Source: Lysinibacillus sp. JNUCC-52 (GTDB taxonomy: Bacteria; Bacillota; Bacilli; Bacillales_A; Planococcaceae). From it: a DNA stretch of 64,000 bases. This document shows positions 34,369-44,600 of the stretch, piece after piece; the stretch's first letter is position 1, and the number at the start of each line of letters is the position of its first letter. The stretch lies in the NCBI RefSeq assembly GCF_015999545.1, contig NZ_CP065546.1:3876001-3940000 (forward strand). The letters are read 5' to 3'. Position numbers and translations under genes: made by a program. Under the pieces are notes generated by a model. That model ran no database searches and was not told the DNA's origin. It worked only from the letters and a program-made list of their open reading frames with translations.

Positions 34369-36096
34369 ATGGGGATGAAAACGATGGAGAAATTAACAGC
34401 GATACCAGGGCAGTATAACTTGCCAAATTATGAGGTGGCAGCAGCAACACATGATTGGGCAGAAACAGAAAAAGCATTTAGTTGGCATGAAACAGGTTTA
34501 GTAAATATGGCATATGAGGCTATTGACCGTCATACAGAAACATCTCGGAAAAATAAAGTAGCCCTATATTACAACGATGGGAAGCGTAAGGAAGCCTACT
34601 CCTTTAATGAAATGAAAAGGCTGACGAACAAGGCGGCAAATGTATTTAAAACAGCAACAAACCTAGAAAAAGGCGATCGTTTATTTATTTTCATGCCGCG
34701 TTCACCAGAGCTTTACTTTTCATTATTAGGTGCTTTAAAAATGGGCGTTATTGTGGGGCCATTGTTTGAAGCATTTATGGAAGGCGCAGTTTATGATCGT
34801 CTTTCAGATAGCGATGCGAAGGTGTTAGTAACAACACCTGAATTACTAGAGCGAGTTCCATTAGATAAACTGCCAAACTTGCAACATGTATTTTTAGTAG
34901 GATCTGAGATAGAAGAAACGCCACAAATATTAGATTTTAATAAGCGCTTGAAAGAGGCTTCTGCTAAGTTTGACATCGAGTGGATGGACCGCGAGGACGG
35001 TATGATATTACATTATACTTCAGGCTCGACAGGTGCCCCAAAAGGTGTTTTACATGTTCATAATGCGATGATTCAGCAGTATCAATCAACACAGTGGGTA
35101 CTTGATTTAGGAGAAAATGATGTATATTGGTGTACGGCTGATCCAGGTTGGGTAACGGGAACATCCTATGGAATATTTGGTCCTTGGTTAAATGGTGTGA
35201 CAATGCTTATCGTTGGTGGACGCTTCTCGCCACAAGCATGGTATCAAGCGATTGAGGATTACAGTGTAACAGTATGGTATAGTGCGCCAACTGCATTTCG
35301 TATGCTAATGGGTGCTGGGAGTGGAATGCTAGAAAATTATGATCTATCATCATTGCGTCATGTATTATCTGTTGGGGAGCCACTTAACCCTGAAGTTATC
35401 CGTTGGGGAAGTGAAGAGCTAGGACATCGCATTCACGATACTTGGTGGATGACAGAAACGGGTGCACATATGATTTGTAACTATCCGAGCATGGATATTA
35501 AGCCTGGATCAATGGGCAAGCCACTACCAGGTGTTCATGCGACAATTGTAGATGATGCGGGTAATGAAGTTCCACCATTTACCATGGGTAACTTAGCGGT
35601 GCGTCGTGGTTGGCCAGCTATGATGCGTCAAATTTGGGGTAATCCAGAGCGTTATGAATCCTATTTCTTAAAAGGTGAGTGGTATGTGTCTGGTGACTCA
35701 GCTTATATGGATGATGAAGGTTATTTCTGGTTCCAAGGCCGAGTGGATGATGTTATTATGACAGCAGGTGAACGTGTTGGACCGTTTGAGGTTGAAAGTA
35801 AGCTACTAGAACATCCTGACGTTTTAGAAGCTGGAGTTATCGGGAAGCCGGACCCTGTACGTGGGGAAATTATTAAAGCATTTGTATCTTTACGAGAAGG
35901 CGTGGAGCCGTCGGATGCTTTAATTGAGGATATTCGTGAGTTTGTGAAAAGGGGCTTATCTGCTCATTCGGCACCGAGAGAAATAGAGTTTAAAGAAAAA
36001 CTGCCGAAAACACGAAGCGGTAAAATTATGCGACGCGTATTAAAAGCATGGGAGTTAGATTTGCCAACTGGTGATCTTTCCACGATGGAAGATTAA
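34369..36096 (+). CDS. acsA: acetyl-coenzyme A synthetase AcsA
   Basis: The 575-residue AMP-forming ligase turns acetate, ATP and CoA into acetyl-CoA. Visible are the P-loop LHYTSGSTGAPKGVLHVH, DTWWMTETGAH, the hinge WYVSGDSAYMDDEGYFWFQGRVDDVIMTAGERVGPFEVE and the C-terminal PKTRSGKIMRRVLK, in which K552 is the lysine acetylated by AcuA and deacetylated by AcuC. The sequence follows B. subtilis AcsA (572 residues) throughout. ATG 34369 with GGAAGGGG 7 bases upstream is preferred to the upstream in-frame ATG at 34318. It is divergent from acuABC, the typical arrangement. Confidence 0.96.
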   Translation: MGMKTMEKLTAIPGQYNLPNYEVAAATHDWAETEKAFSWHETGLVNMAYEAIDRHTETSRKNKVALYYNDGKRKEAYSFNEMKRLTNKAANVFKTATNLEKGDRLFIFMPRSPELYFSLLGALKMGVIVGPLFEAFMEGAVYDRLSDSDAKVLVTTPELLERVPLDKLPNLQHVFLVGSEIEETPQILDFNKRLKEASAKFDIEWMDREDGMILHYTSGSTGAPKGVLHVHNAMIQQYQSTQWVLDLGENDVYWCTADPGWVTGTSYGIFGPWLNGVTMLIVGGRFSPQAWYQAIEDYSVTVWYSAPTAFRMLMGAGSGMLENYDLSSLRHVLSVGEPLNPEVIRWGSEELGHRIHDTWWMTETGAHMICNYPSMDIKPGSMGKPLPGVHATIVDDAGNEVPPFTMGNLAVRRGWPAMMRQIWGNPERYESYFLKGEWYVSGDSAYMDDEGYFWFQGRVDDVIMTAGERVGPFEVESKLLEHPDVLEAGVIGKPDPVRGEIIKAFVSLREGVEPSDALIEDIREFVKRGLSAHSAPREIEFKEKLPKTRSGKIMRRVLKAWELDLPTGDLSTMED

Positions 36097-36141
36097 TTGG
36101 TATTCAATATGTAAATTTATTTTTATTCAATATATGCATCT

Positions 36142-36195
36142 GAAGAGGGTAGAGATTCATTCGATTAACGAAAGAGTCCCTACCTTCTTTTTCTT
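36142..36195 (+). terminator. terminator after acsA
   Basis: GAA and GGTAG pair with CTACC and TTC with a 3-base bulge, further extended by GAGTC/GATTC-type pairing; TTTTTCTT follows. Confidence 0.65.
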
Positions 36196-36258
36196 AATTT
36201 ACAGTAGTATTTATCAATTCGAAACATCTATAACAGAAGATTGAGAAAATAATATAAA

Positions 36259-36292
36259 TAAATAAAAATTCAGTTGACTTAATAATTATGCA
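36259..36292 (+). promoter_or_regulatory. tandem ARG boxes (ArgR/AhrC operator) of the arg operon
   Basis: TAAATAAAAATTCA (36259-36272) matches the ARG-box consensus TGAATAATTATTCA at 11 of 14 positions and TTAATAATTATGCA (36279-36292) at 12 of 14. Their centres are 20 bp apart (about two helical turns), as expected for one ArgR hexamer. The second box fills the spacer of the promoter at 36274-36302. Confidence 0.75.
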
Positions 36293-36302
36293 GACGTATA
36301 CT
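36274..36302 (+). promoter_or_regulatory. sigma-A promoter of argCJBD
   Basis: TTGACT (36274-36279), 17-bp spacer, TATACT (36297-36302), overlapped by the second ARG box so that ArgR-arginine would exclude RNA polymerase. Confidence 0.82.
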
Positions 36303-36331
36303 ATTTTTAACTTATTTTAGAGGTGAGTGAA

Positions 36332-37366
36332 ATGAAAGTAGGAATTGTGGGAGCAACAGGATATGGAGGATTGGAGCTTATCCGCTTTTTACATAATCAT
36401 CCAGCGGTAGAGCATATAGAGTTATTTACATCTTCTGAAGAAGGTGTCGTTTTTTCTACAAAGTTTGGACATTTAGTTACGATAACAGATGCGCCATTGC
36501 AAAAAATAGATTATGAGTCTTTAGCGAAATTGGATGTAGTATTTGCAAGTACGCCTTCTGGTGTGACAAGTGAACTGTTACCACCTTTAGTCGGAAAAGG
36601 TCCGAGGTTAATTGATTTATCGGGAGATTTCCGCTTAAAAAATCCAGTAAGTTACGAACGGTGGTACGGAAAAAAAGCTGCACCATTAGAAATTATTCAG
36701 CAAAGTGTATATGGCTTAACTGAATGGAATGCTCATAATGTGAAAAATGCCGCACTTATTGCGAACCCAGGATGCTATCCAACAGCGGTTCTACTTTCGT
36801 TATTACCTTTGTTAAAAGAGAGACTAATAGATTCTAATTACCTCGTGATTGATGCAAAAAGTGGAATATCAGGAGCTGGAAATAAACCATCGCAAACAAC
36901 CCATTTTAGTGAAGTGAATGAAAGCTTCTCGATTTATAAAACAAACACACATCAACATATTCCAGAAATCGAGCAAGCTATTTCATTGTTTACTGGTGTA
37001 GAGACAGCCATTACTTTTAATACACATTTAGTGCCGATGACACGTGGAATTTTATCTACGGCCTATGCTCCTTTAATGCCAGGTATTACAGAGCAGCAAT
37101 TAGTCGCTTGCTTACAAGCAACATATGAAAAACATCCATTTGTAAGGGTTGTAACCGATGTAAATAGCCTCGCTACAAACCGTGTAAAAGGCTCTAACTA
37201 TTGTGATATTTTCGTCAAAGTCGATACCCGCACTAACCGTGCAACAATTGTCGCTGTTATTGACAATCTAGTTAAAGGGGCAGCAGGGCAAGCGATACAA
37301 AATATGAATGTGCAATTGGACTTACCTCAAACAACAGGCCTAGACGTCGTGCCATTTTTTATTTAA
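36332..37366 (+). CDS. argC: N-acetyl-gamma-glutamyl-phosphate reductase ArgC
   Basis: The 344-residue NADPH-dependent enzyme performs step three of arginine/ornithine synthesis. The N-terminal GIVGATGYGGLELIR binds NADP, and the catalytic cysteine is C148 in NPGCYPTA; HQHIPEIEQ and FTTHLVPMTRG-like blocks follow. ATG 36332 is the start because AGAGGTGAG lies just upstream; the GTG at 36323 falls within that site. First gene of argCJBD, separated from argJ by 97 bases that contain dispersed repeat copies. Confidence 0.95.
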   Translation: MKVGIVGATGYGGLELIRFLHNHPAVEHIELFTSSEEGVVFSTKFGHLVTITDAPLQKIDYESLAKLDVVFASTPSGVTSELLPPLVGKGPRLIDLSGDFRLKNPVSYERWYGKKAAPLEIIQQSVYGLTEWNAHNVKNAALIANPGCYPTAVLLSLLPLLKERLIDSNYLVIDAKSGISGAGNKPSQTTHFSEVNESFSIYKTNTHQHIPEIEQAISLFTGVETAITFNTHLVPMTRGILSTAYAPLMPGITEQQLVACLQATYEKHPFVRVVTDVNSLATNRVKGSNYCDIFVKVDTRTNRATIVAVIDNLVKGAAGQAIQNMNVQLDLPQTTGLDVVPFFI

Positions 37367-37377
37367 GTGCCATTTAA

Positions 37378-37432
37378 GTGCCAGTCACCCAAACAATTTT
37401 GAATTTTGCTAATTGTTTTAGTGCCAGTCACC
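37378..37432. repeat. short dispersed element, two copies in opposite orientation
   Basis: GTGCCAGTCACCCAAACAATT (37378-37398) is the reverse-strand form, and AATTGTTTTAGTGCCAGTCACC (37411-37432) a divergent direct form, of the AATTGTTTGnGTGCCTGrCAC element. Together they form an inverted-repeat pair between argC and argJ. Confidence 0.6.
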
Positions 37433-37463
37433 TTTATTATACAAACTGAGGAGGAAAACGTTT

Positions 37464-38696
37464 ATGACATTAACAGCATCAACGAACGTTATGAAAAAAT
37501 TATCAAGTAAAAACATCGTTTCACCGAAAGGCTTTAAAGCAGCAGGTATTCATTGCGGACTAAAGCATAAGAAAAAGGATTTAGCTATTTTAGTTAGTGA
37601 CGTACCTGCAAGTGTAGCTGGGGTATTTACAACAAATGCCGTTCAAGCAGCGCCATTAAAAGTAACGAAAGATGTTGTCTATACAACAAAAAAGATACAA
37701 GCAATGATTGTAAACTCTGGTAATGCAAATGCATGTACTGGGAAGCAAGGTGTAAAAGATGCGCAAACCATGCAAGCTTTAGCAGCTGAAAAGTTAGGGA
37801 TAGCTGCAAATTTAGTTGGTGTTTGCTCAACAGGTGTAATCGGAGAAATTATGAATATGGAGCCAGTTGCTAGTGGGATATCACAATTAGAGCCGAAGGA
37901 TAGCTTGGAGAGTGCAATCGATTTTGCGCAGGCCATATTAACGACTGATACGGTGATGAAAAATACGAGCTATAGCACAGTAGTTGATGGCAAAGAAATA
38001 ATTATTGCAGGTGTAGCAAAAGGTTCAGGAATGATTGAACCGAATATGGCGACAATGCTAGGTTTTATTACGACAGATGCCAATATAGAATCGGATGTAT
38101 TACAAGCAGCATTATCAGAAATTACAAACTTAACGTTTAATGCCATTACGGTAGATGGTGATACTTCGACAAACGATACGGTTGTCGTAATGGCAAATGG
38201 TGTAGCTGGCAATGATTCTTTAACATTTGCGCACCCTGATTGGCATAACTTCTACTATACATTAAAAACTGTGGCAGAGGATTTAGCGAAAATGATTGCG
38301 AAAGATGGTGAAGGTGCTACAAAACTGATTGAGGTTGAAGTAGAAGGTGCCATTTCAGATGAGGAAGCGCGTAAAATTGCTAAAACGGTTGTTGGTTCGC
38401 CACTTGTAAAAACAGCTGTATTTGGATGCGATGCCAACTGGGGACGCATCATTGCAGCAGTTGGTTATAGTGGTGCAACAGTTGACCCTAATAAAATTAC
38501 AATTCAAATTGGTGGTGCAACAATGGTCGAAAACGGTGAACCAGTTGCATTTTCTGAAGATGAGTTAATTCAAATTTTAAAAATGCATGAAGTGAAAATC
38601 TTTGTGTCACTTGGTATAGGTGAAGGCAAGGGGCATGCTTGGGGATGTGACTTAACCTATGACTACGTTCAAATCAATGCATCATACCGCTCGTAA
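37464..38696 (+). CDS. argJ: bifunctional ornithine acetyltransferase / N-acetylglutamate synthase ArgJ
   Basis: The 410-residue enzyme recycles the acetyl group from N-acetylornithine to glutamate in the cyclic arginine pathway. It is made as a precursor that cuts itself before the nucleophile Thr197 in EPNMATMLGFITTDA, giving alpha and beta chains. GAGGAGG lies 9 bases before ATG. Other family blocks include NSGNANACTG, VCSTGVIG and NWGRIIAAVGYSG. Its end overlaps the start region of argB. Confidence 0.96.
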   Translation: MTLTASTNVMKKLSSKNIVSPKGFKAAGIHCGLKHKKKDLAILVSDVPASVAGVFTTNAVQAAPLKVTKDVVYTTKKIQAMIVNSGNANACTGKQGVKDAQTMQALAAEKLGIAANLVGVCSTGVIGEIMNMEPVASGISQLEPKDSLESAIDFAQAILTTDTVMKNTSYSTVVDGKEIIIAGVAKGSGMIEPNMATMLGFITTDANIESDVLQAALSEITNLTFNAITVDGDTSTNDTVVVMANGVAGNDSLTFAHPDWHNFYYTLKTVAEDLAKMIAKDGEGATKLIEVEVEGAISDEEARKIAKTVVGSPLVKTAVFGCDANWGRIIAAVGYSGATVDPNKITIQIGGATMVENGEPVAFSEDELIQILKMHEVKIFVSLGIGEGKGHAWGCDLTYDYVQINASYRS

Positions 38697-39423
38697 GCGC
38701 ATGGTTATTAAGCTGGGTGGCAGCACGCTTGAAGGCTTAAATGAAGCATTTTTTGAGAATTTTAAAAAACTACAAGCAAGTGGTATAGAACTTATTATTA
38801 CGCATGGTGGAGGTCCTGCCATTAATCGCGAGCTTGCAGCACGACATATTGAATCCCATGCATTAAATGGCATTCGTGTAACGAGCGCAGCAGCTATGGA
38901 CGTTGTTCAGACTACATTAATAGGAAATGTTAATCCTTCGCTTGTGCATGAGTTAACAACAGCAGGCATTGCAGCAGTCGGGCTAAATGGCTTTGATGGC
39001 CAATTACTAGTCGCTGACTTTTTAGACAAGGACGTTTACGGCTTTGTAGGGGCGGTGCAATCGGTCAATACGCCGTTGTTAGAAGCATTAATTACAGCTG
39101 GAATAGTCCCAGTAATCGCGTGTGTTGGTGCAGATTACAATGGTCAAGCGCTGAATATTAACGGAGATACGGTAGCAAGCGAAGTGGCGCTTGCTATTGG
39201 AGCAGAAAGCTTACTGCTCGTTACGGATGTCTCAGGAATTCGTATTCAAGATGAATATCAAACAGAAGTAACGCCACTGTTAATAGCTCAATGGATTGAG
39301 GAAGGCCATATTTATGGTGGCATGATTCCAAAAGTACAAGGGGCGATCGAGTGTCTAAATGCAGGCGTTCCATCCGTGCAAATTGTTGGCGACACATTAG
39401 TCGGTACAACGATTTTGCCGTAA
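38659..39423 (+). CDS. argB: acetylglutamate kinase ArgB
   Basis: The kinase phosphorylates N-acetylglutamate, step two of arginine synthesis. MVIKLGGSTLEG (nucleotide binding), ITHGGGPAINREL and VTDVSGI...GGMIPKVQGAIECL are classical amino-acid-kinase motifs. The start is uncertain: the longest frame opens at 38659 (254 residues), 38 bases inside argJ; ATGs at 38677 and 38701 are also possible and none has a strong ribosome binding site, so translation is probably coupled to argJ. ATG 38701 gives the most typical N-terminus. Confidence 0.92.
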   Translation: MTTFKSMHHTARKRMVIKLGGSTLEGLNEAFFENFKKLQASGIELIITHGGGPAINRELAARHIESHALNGIRVTSAAAMDVVQTTLIGNVNPSLVHELTTAGIAAVGLNGFDGQLLVADFLDKDVYGFVGAVQSVNTPLLEALITAGIVPVIACVGADYNGQALNINGDTVASEVALAIGAESLLLVTDVSGIRIQDEYQTEVTPLLIAQWIEEGHIYGGMIPKVQGAIECLNAGVPSVQIVGDTLVGTTILP

Positions 39424-39497
39424 TGTAGTTATGTAATAAGTGGACGCCGTGCTCTGAAGGTGGTGTCCATTAAAAATGAAGTTCAGGAGCTGATAAG

Positions 39498-40628
39498 ATG
39501 AGCGCTTTATTTGGAAACTATGGCAAACGTCGTGCACAGATTGTTAAAGGGCAAGGAACTGTTGTGCAAGATAGTGATGGCAAAAAGTATTTGGACTTCA
39601 CAAGTGGTATTGCCGTTGTTAGTCTTGGGCATGCTCACCCTGCTATCGTAAAGGCTATACAGGAACAGAGCGAAACACTTTGGCATATGTCGAATTTATT
39701 TGATATACCTGGGCAAGAGAAGGTAGCTCAAAAATTAGTTACAGATACACATTTTACGTATGCGTTTTTCTGTAATAGCGGTGCGGAAGCGAATGAAGCG
39801 GCAATTAAGCTGGCTCGTAAGCATACAGGAAAACATCATATTATTACATTTGAAAAATCATTTCATGGCCGTACATTTGGGGCTATGTCAGCAACTGGTC
39901 AAGGCAAGGTACATAATGGGTTTGGACCACTTGTTGATAAATTTACAATACTGCCATTCAATGACGTCAAGGCCCTTGAAGCAACGATAGACGATTCAGT
40001 TGCAGCCATTATGCTGGAAATGATTCAAGGTGAGGGCGGTGTGAATAGCGTATCGCCTGAATTTGCTGCAGCAATTGCAAAAACTTGTGAGGATAAAGGC
40101 ATTTTATTGATTGTTGATGAGGTGCAAACAGGAATCGCTAGAACAGGAACCCGATATGCATTTGAACAAACGGTTTTGAAGCCGAATATCATAACGTTAG
40201 CAAAAGGCTTAGGGGGAGGTTTCCCAGTAGGCGCAATGTTAGGGACAGCTGAATTGTATGAAACGTTTAGCCCAGGGACACATGGTACAACGTTTGGAGG
40301 CAATCCTTTAGCAATGCGTGTTGCTGAAACGGTCCTTGAAAACGTTTTTGAGTCAAGCTTTTTAGAAAATGTACAAGAATTATCAGCCTATTTTGTCAAG
40401 CAACTACAAGCCAATTTACCGCCAAGCTATACAGTACAAGGTCAAGGTTTATTACTTGGGATTGGCTGTGGCGATACAGAGGTAGCACCTTTTATTTCAG
40501 CAGCGGAGGACAAAGGTTTACTTCTTGTAGGAGCAGGACCAAATGTTATTCGACTTTTACCACCGCTTACTGTGTCTAAAATAGAGATTGATGAAGCAGT
40601 AGCCATTTTAAAAACCATTTTACTATAA
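39498..40628 (+). CDS. argD: acetylornithine aminotransferase ArgD
   Basis: The 376-residue class III PLP aminotransferase converts N-acetylglutamate semialdehyde to N-acetylornithine. Motifs: FCNSGAEANEAAIKLARK, SFHGRTFGAMSATGQ, IVDEVQTGIARTG (PLP Asp) and TLAKGLGGGFPVG (PLP lysine). CAGGAGC precedes the ATG. It is the last gene of argCJBD; argF, carA and carB are not here, so the later steps are encoded elsewhere. Confidence 0.95.
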   Translation: MSALFGNYGKRRAQIVKGQGTVVQDSDGKKYLDFTSGIAVVSLGHAHPAIVKAIQEQSETLWHMSNLFDIPGQEKVAQKLVTDTHFTYAFFCNSGAEANEAAIKLARKHTGKHHIITFEKSFHGRTFGAMSATGQGKVHNGFGPLVDKFTILPFNDVKALEATIDDSVAAIMLEMIQGEGGVNSVSPEFAAAIAKTCEDKGILLIVDEVQTGIARTGTRYAFEQTVLKPNIITLAKGLGGGFPVGAMLGTAELYETFSPGTHGTTFGGNPLAMRVAETVLENVFESSFLENVQELSAYFVKQLQANLPPSYTVQGQGLLLGIGCGDTEVAPFISAAEDKGLLLVGAGPNVIRLLPPLTVSKIEIDEAVAILKTILL

Positions 40629-40642
40629 TAGATATAGGCTGT

Positions 40643-40687
40643 AAAAAAAGGCACGAGCCACATTCAATTTTAATGTGCTCGTGCCTT
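40643..40687. terminator. terminator between argD and the convergent epimerase gene
   Basis: AAAGGCACGAGC-C-ACATT pairs with AATGTGCTCGTGCCTTT (one bulged C). The T run is good on the minus strand (seven Ts) and short on the plus strand. Confidence 0.85.
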
Positions 40688-40702
40688 TGTATGTGTAAGT
40701 CA

Positions 40703-41584
40703 CTATTGCAGTTGTTTTACCAACTTATTTACAAGGCTAGGAAGCCATTCGTTTAGTTGGCTAAATGTGAACCCTGCTGCTTCTGCCTTTGTATTCGACA
40801 TATACCAATGATTTGGAATTCCATAAGGTGATTGAGAATTTTCATCGCCGCCAACAAGTGAAACTTTTGCAAGTTTTCCAGTTTCCTTCTCAATTAATTC
40901 GAGTAATGCTTTCAATGAAATAGTGCCTGATGCTGTGGCATTGTAAGGACCTTCAATCGGTGAAACACCAGCAAAATATAGAAATGCTGCTGCTTCATCA
41001 TCTGAAATAAAACTCATTTTTGTATCAACATTCGGCAAAGAGATAGGTTGTGCCTTTAAAATGTGTTCTACATGGAAATGTAAGCGGCGTGTATAGTCGT
41101 GCTCTCCAAGAACAATTGGGAAACGCACAGCGACAACAGGGAATGTCGCTTCTTTAAAAAGGACTGCCTCTGCTTGACGTTTACCTTCGCCGTATGAGAA
41201 ATCATTAATATCGCCCATACGAATCTCGTATTTATATGGGTTAAAATCAGCCTCGGTTTTCATCTTTCCATCTGCTTCATAAGTAGCTAATGTAGAGGTG
41301 AAGACAAGCTTTTTCGTCTTGTTTTGTAGTAGCTGAGCCATTTCATGTGCTTCGTTCGGTGAATAGCAAATATTATCGTAGACGATATCCCATGTCGTAT
41401 TAGCTAATGCTTTTGTTAATGCTTGAACATCGTTGCGATCAACAGTTATCTGTTGAACTTGTTCTCCAAATGGATTACCACTTTGGCCGCGAGTTAAAAT
41501 TGTTACGTCATGTTTATTTTGAAGGCAAAGCTCCACTAATTTTTTACCGAAAAAGCGCGTGCCACCTAAAACTAAAATTTTCAT
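40703..41584 (-). CDS. NAD-dependent epimerase/dehydratase (extended SDR)
   Basis: The 293-residue protein starts MKILVLGGTRFFGKKLVEL, with the NAD(P)-binding GGTxFFG of extended SDRs. The catalytic YxxxK appears as YGEGKRQAE, with a preceding FTSTLATYE carrying the Ser/Thr. The C-terminal half resembles sugar-nucleotide epimerases and chloroplast-type RNA-binding SDRs, so the substrate is unclear. ATG 41584 with AAAGGGG upstream is chosen over the in-frame reading from 41626. It is convergent with argD and lies downstream of the PBP gene on the other side. Confidence 0.85.
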   Translation of the reverse strand: MKILVLGGTRFFGKKLVELCLQNKHDVTILTRGQSGNPFGEQVQQITVDRNDVQALTKALANTTWDIVYDNICYSPNEAHEMAQLLQNKTKKLVFTSTLATYEADGKMKTEADFNPYKYEIRMGDINDFSYGEGKRQAEAVLFKEATFPVVAVRFPIVLGEHDYTRRLHFHVEHILKAQPISLPNVDTKMSFISDDEAAAFLYFAGVSPIEGPYNATASGTISLKALLELIEKETGKLAKVSLVGGDENSQSPYGIPNHWYMSNTKAEAAGFTFSQLNEWLPSLVNKLVKQLQ

Positions 41585-41673
41585 TTTACCTACCCCTTTG
41601 CATAGTTGTCCTCTTAATAATGACAAAAAAATAGGCTTACTACAATTGAAATTTCATTGTAGTAAGCCTTTTA

Positions 41674-44600
41674 TTATTCGGTTGGTGGATCTGTTGGAGG
41701 TGTCGTACCTCCATTATTTCCGCCGCTCGAACCATTGCCGCCATTTGACCCGTTTCCGTTATTTTCGGAACCACTGCCATTATTATTATTAGACCCGTTT
41801 CCATTGTTGCCAGAACCACCGCCATTGTTAGACCCGTTTCCGTTATTACCAGAGCCATTGCCACCATTACCATTGCCAGAGCCATTACCGCTATTTGACC
41901 CGTTTCCATTATTGCCAGAGCCATTGCCGTTATTCCCATTTGCAGGTGGTATAGGTACAGTAGGTGTTGTTGGTTTTTCTTCATCGTCCTCTTCATCTGG
42001 TTTTGTTTCACTGCCACCTGTTGAAACAACATTTGATTGTGGTGAAGTTAAACCTGTAATATCAACAGCAACAACTACATATGCTTGCCCACTAGCAACT
42101 GTCATACTTTGCGTAGCTTCTAGCACCGAAGAAACAAGGGTGTTACCACCATTGGTAACATTATAAATTCGATAGCCTACTACGTCGTTAGACGAGCCAC
42201 TCCAAGATAGTGTGTTGCCATTAATGGAAGCATTTACAGCTGCAGGCGCACTTCCATCTGCTGGGAAATCGACCGCTGATACTGCTGAATTTGATAAAGA
42301 TGAATTTTTAGGTAGTAGACTTGCTGGGTTACCTCCCAGTCTACCTAACATCCGTTTTATAAAGGCTTGGTTTATACCAGCACCACTAGCTTTTACAAAT
42401 TCTGCTGGTGTATTTGGATGTGCATTATACGTTTTACCTTGAATTGTTACGACACTCGATGAAGCTAAGCTATCATCAGGTTGTGACGGTAAAAATACTT
42501 TCGCATTAAATAAGTCTGAACGTACAAGTCCTGCACTTGCACAAGCCGCAGAAGGTGCAAGGCCAGAAATACCACAGAATGAAGCAGTCACTACATTTTT
42601 TGGTGCCTTAAAGTTTGTTGAGGCATCAATTTGTTGTGGGTCTACATCATAGACTGAGTTCATTAATGTACCCCATAGTTTGTTAATGCGGGCACTTGGT
42701 TGCAAGTACGTATTATTAAATGCATCAAGTGAGCGTTGTTTATCGTAGCCCATCCAGACACCAAGGGAAATATTTGGATTATAACCAACTAACCAAACGT
42801 CATTCGTGTTTTGCGAAGTACCTGTTTTCGCTGCAAAATCAGAATTGAATTTTAGTGTATTTTTTGCAACCGTTCCTGTGCCTTTTGATAGTACATCTCG
42901 CAACATATCTGTCACGATATAAGATGTTTCAGGACTAAATACTTGTACAGGTTCTGCTTCATGTTGATAAATAAGATTACCATCTTGGTCTTCTATTTTT
43001 TCAATCATATAGGCATCAACAAACTGACCACCATTCGCAAAAGTAGCATAAGCATTTGTATTTTCTTCAACAGTTGTACCTATTTCTAAAGCCCCAATAC
43101 CTGTTGAAAGGTTTGTATAATCTTCAGGTTGTAAATCCGAGAAGCCCATTTTTGCTAAAAACTCAGCGGGACGTCTATTTAAAATATCATAATATAGGCG
43201 TAGGGTTGATATATTTAGAGAGTCAGCTAACGCTTCACGCGCAGGAATAAGACCGCGTTCATCGTTCGCCGAAAAGTTCTTAGGACTCCAATCGCCAATA
43301 GCGAACTTAACGTCAACTAAGGGACTCCCTGCACCAATCACGCCGTATTCAATCGCAGGTGCATAAACAAGTAAAGGTTTCATTGTTGAACCATTTGAAC
43401 GGGTAGAGCGAGTTGCGTGGTTTACTTGACTCGTTTTAAAATCACGACCACCTAGGAAACTTAAAATTCGTCCTGTGCTATTTTCGATTAAAATACTACC
43501 CACCTGTACAGGCATTTGCACATCTATTTCCTCACCTGTTACAGGATCTTTGCCTTTACCTGTATACGTTTGTCCGTAATATTTAAAGTTATCTGCCGCT
43601 TTTTGCATGGCATCGTACATATCCTTATTAATAGTGGAATAAATACGATAGCCTTTTGAACGAACATCGCGGTCAGCTAAGATTGAATATTTTTCTTCTA
43701 ATTTACTTTCTGTTTTTAAGCGTTCTGGATCGATGCCATCTTCTTGCGCTAACTTTTCAGCAATAATTTGCTTCGCGCGGTCTTCCAGTTCAAACGTTAA
43801 CCAAGGATAACGATCTTCTGGACGTGCTTCTGGCGAACGGAAGTCTTTTGTAATGTCGTAAGCGAGGGCTTCTTTGTATTGTTTCTCATTGATGTAGCCT
43901 GCTTCTCTCATACGATAGAGTACCGTTTTCATTCGATCGATGCCTAGTTTTAAAGCTTCTTCACTTTTTAGCACACCTGTATTCGTAAATGGTGTGTAAG
44001 TATAAGGTGCTTGTGGAATACCAGCTATGTAAGCGGCTTGAGGAAGTGTTAAATCCTTTGCCTTCACATTAAATATACCTTCAGCTGCAGTTTCAATACC
44101 TGCGATATTGCGTCCAGTTGCATTTCGACCGTAAGGAATAATATTTAAATAGGCCTCTAAAATTTCTTCCTTTGTCATAAAGTGTTCTAAACGCATTGCT
44201 AGTAATAGTTCTTTTGCTTTACGCTCATAGGAAACTTCATTTGTTAACACTTGGTTTTTAATAAGTTGTTGTGTTAATGTAGAGCCACCTGTTTGCGTAG
44301 CAGAGTTCGTTACGTCCTGTAGTAGCCCTCGAATTACGGCTTTAGGAACGATCCCATTATGCTCGCGGAAATATTCATCCTCTGTTGCAAGTACTGCATT
44401 AATTAAGTCAGGTGCAACAGCGCTAAGAGATGTTTCACGACGTTCTAAATCCGTACGCAATTTCCCAATATAAATATTGTTGGCAAAATAAATTTCACTT
44501 GTTTCCTCATAGTTGAAAATAAGGTCTCGTAATTCATCTTTAGAGCGCAAAGGCTCTTCTTTTACAAGTGAGGCAAAATAGCCGGCGCCAACAGAACCAA

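Noticed and set aside
41735..42166. Proline-rich 143-codon frame on the + strand
   Set aside because: It is the antisense shadow of the Asn/Gly repeats in the PBP tail and has no ribosome binding site.
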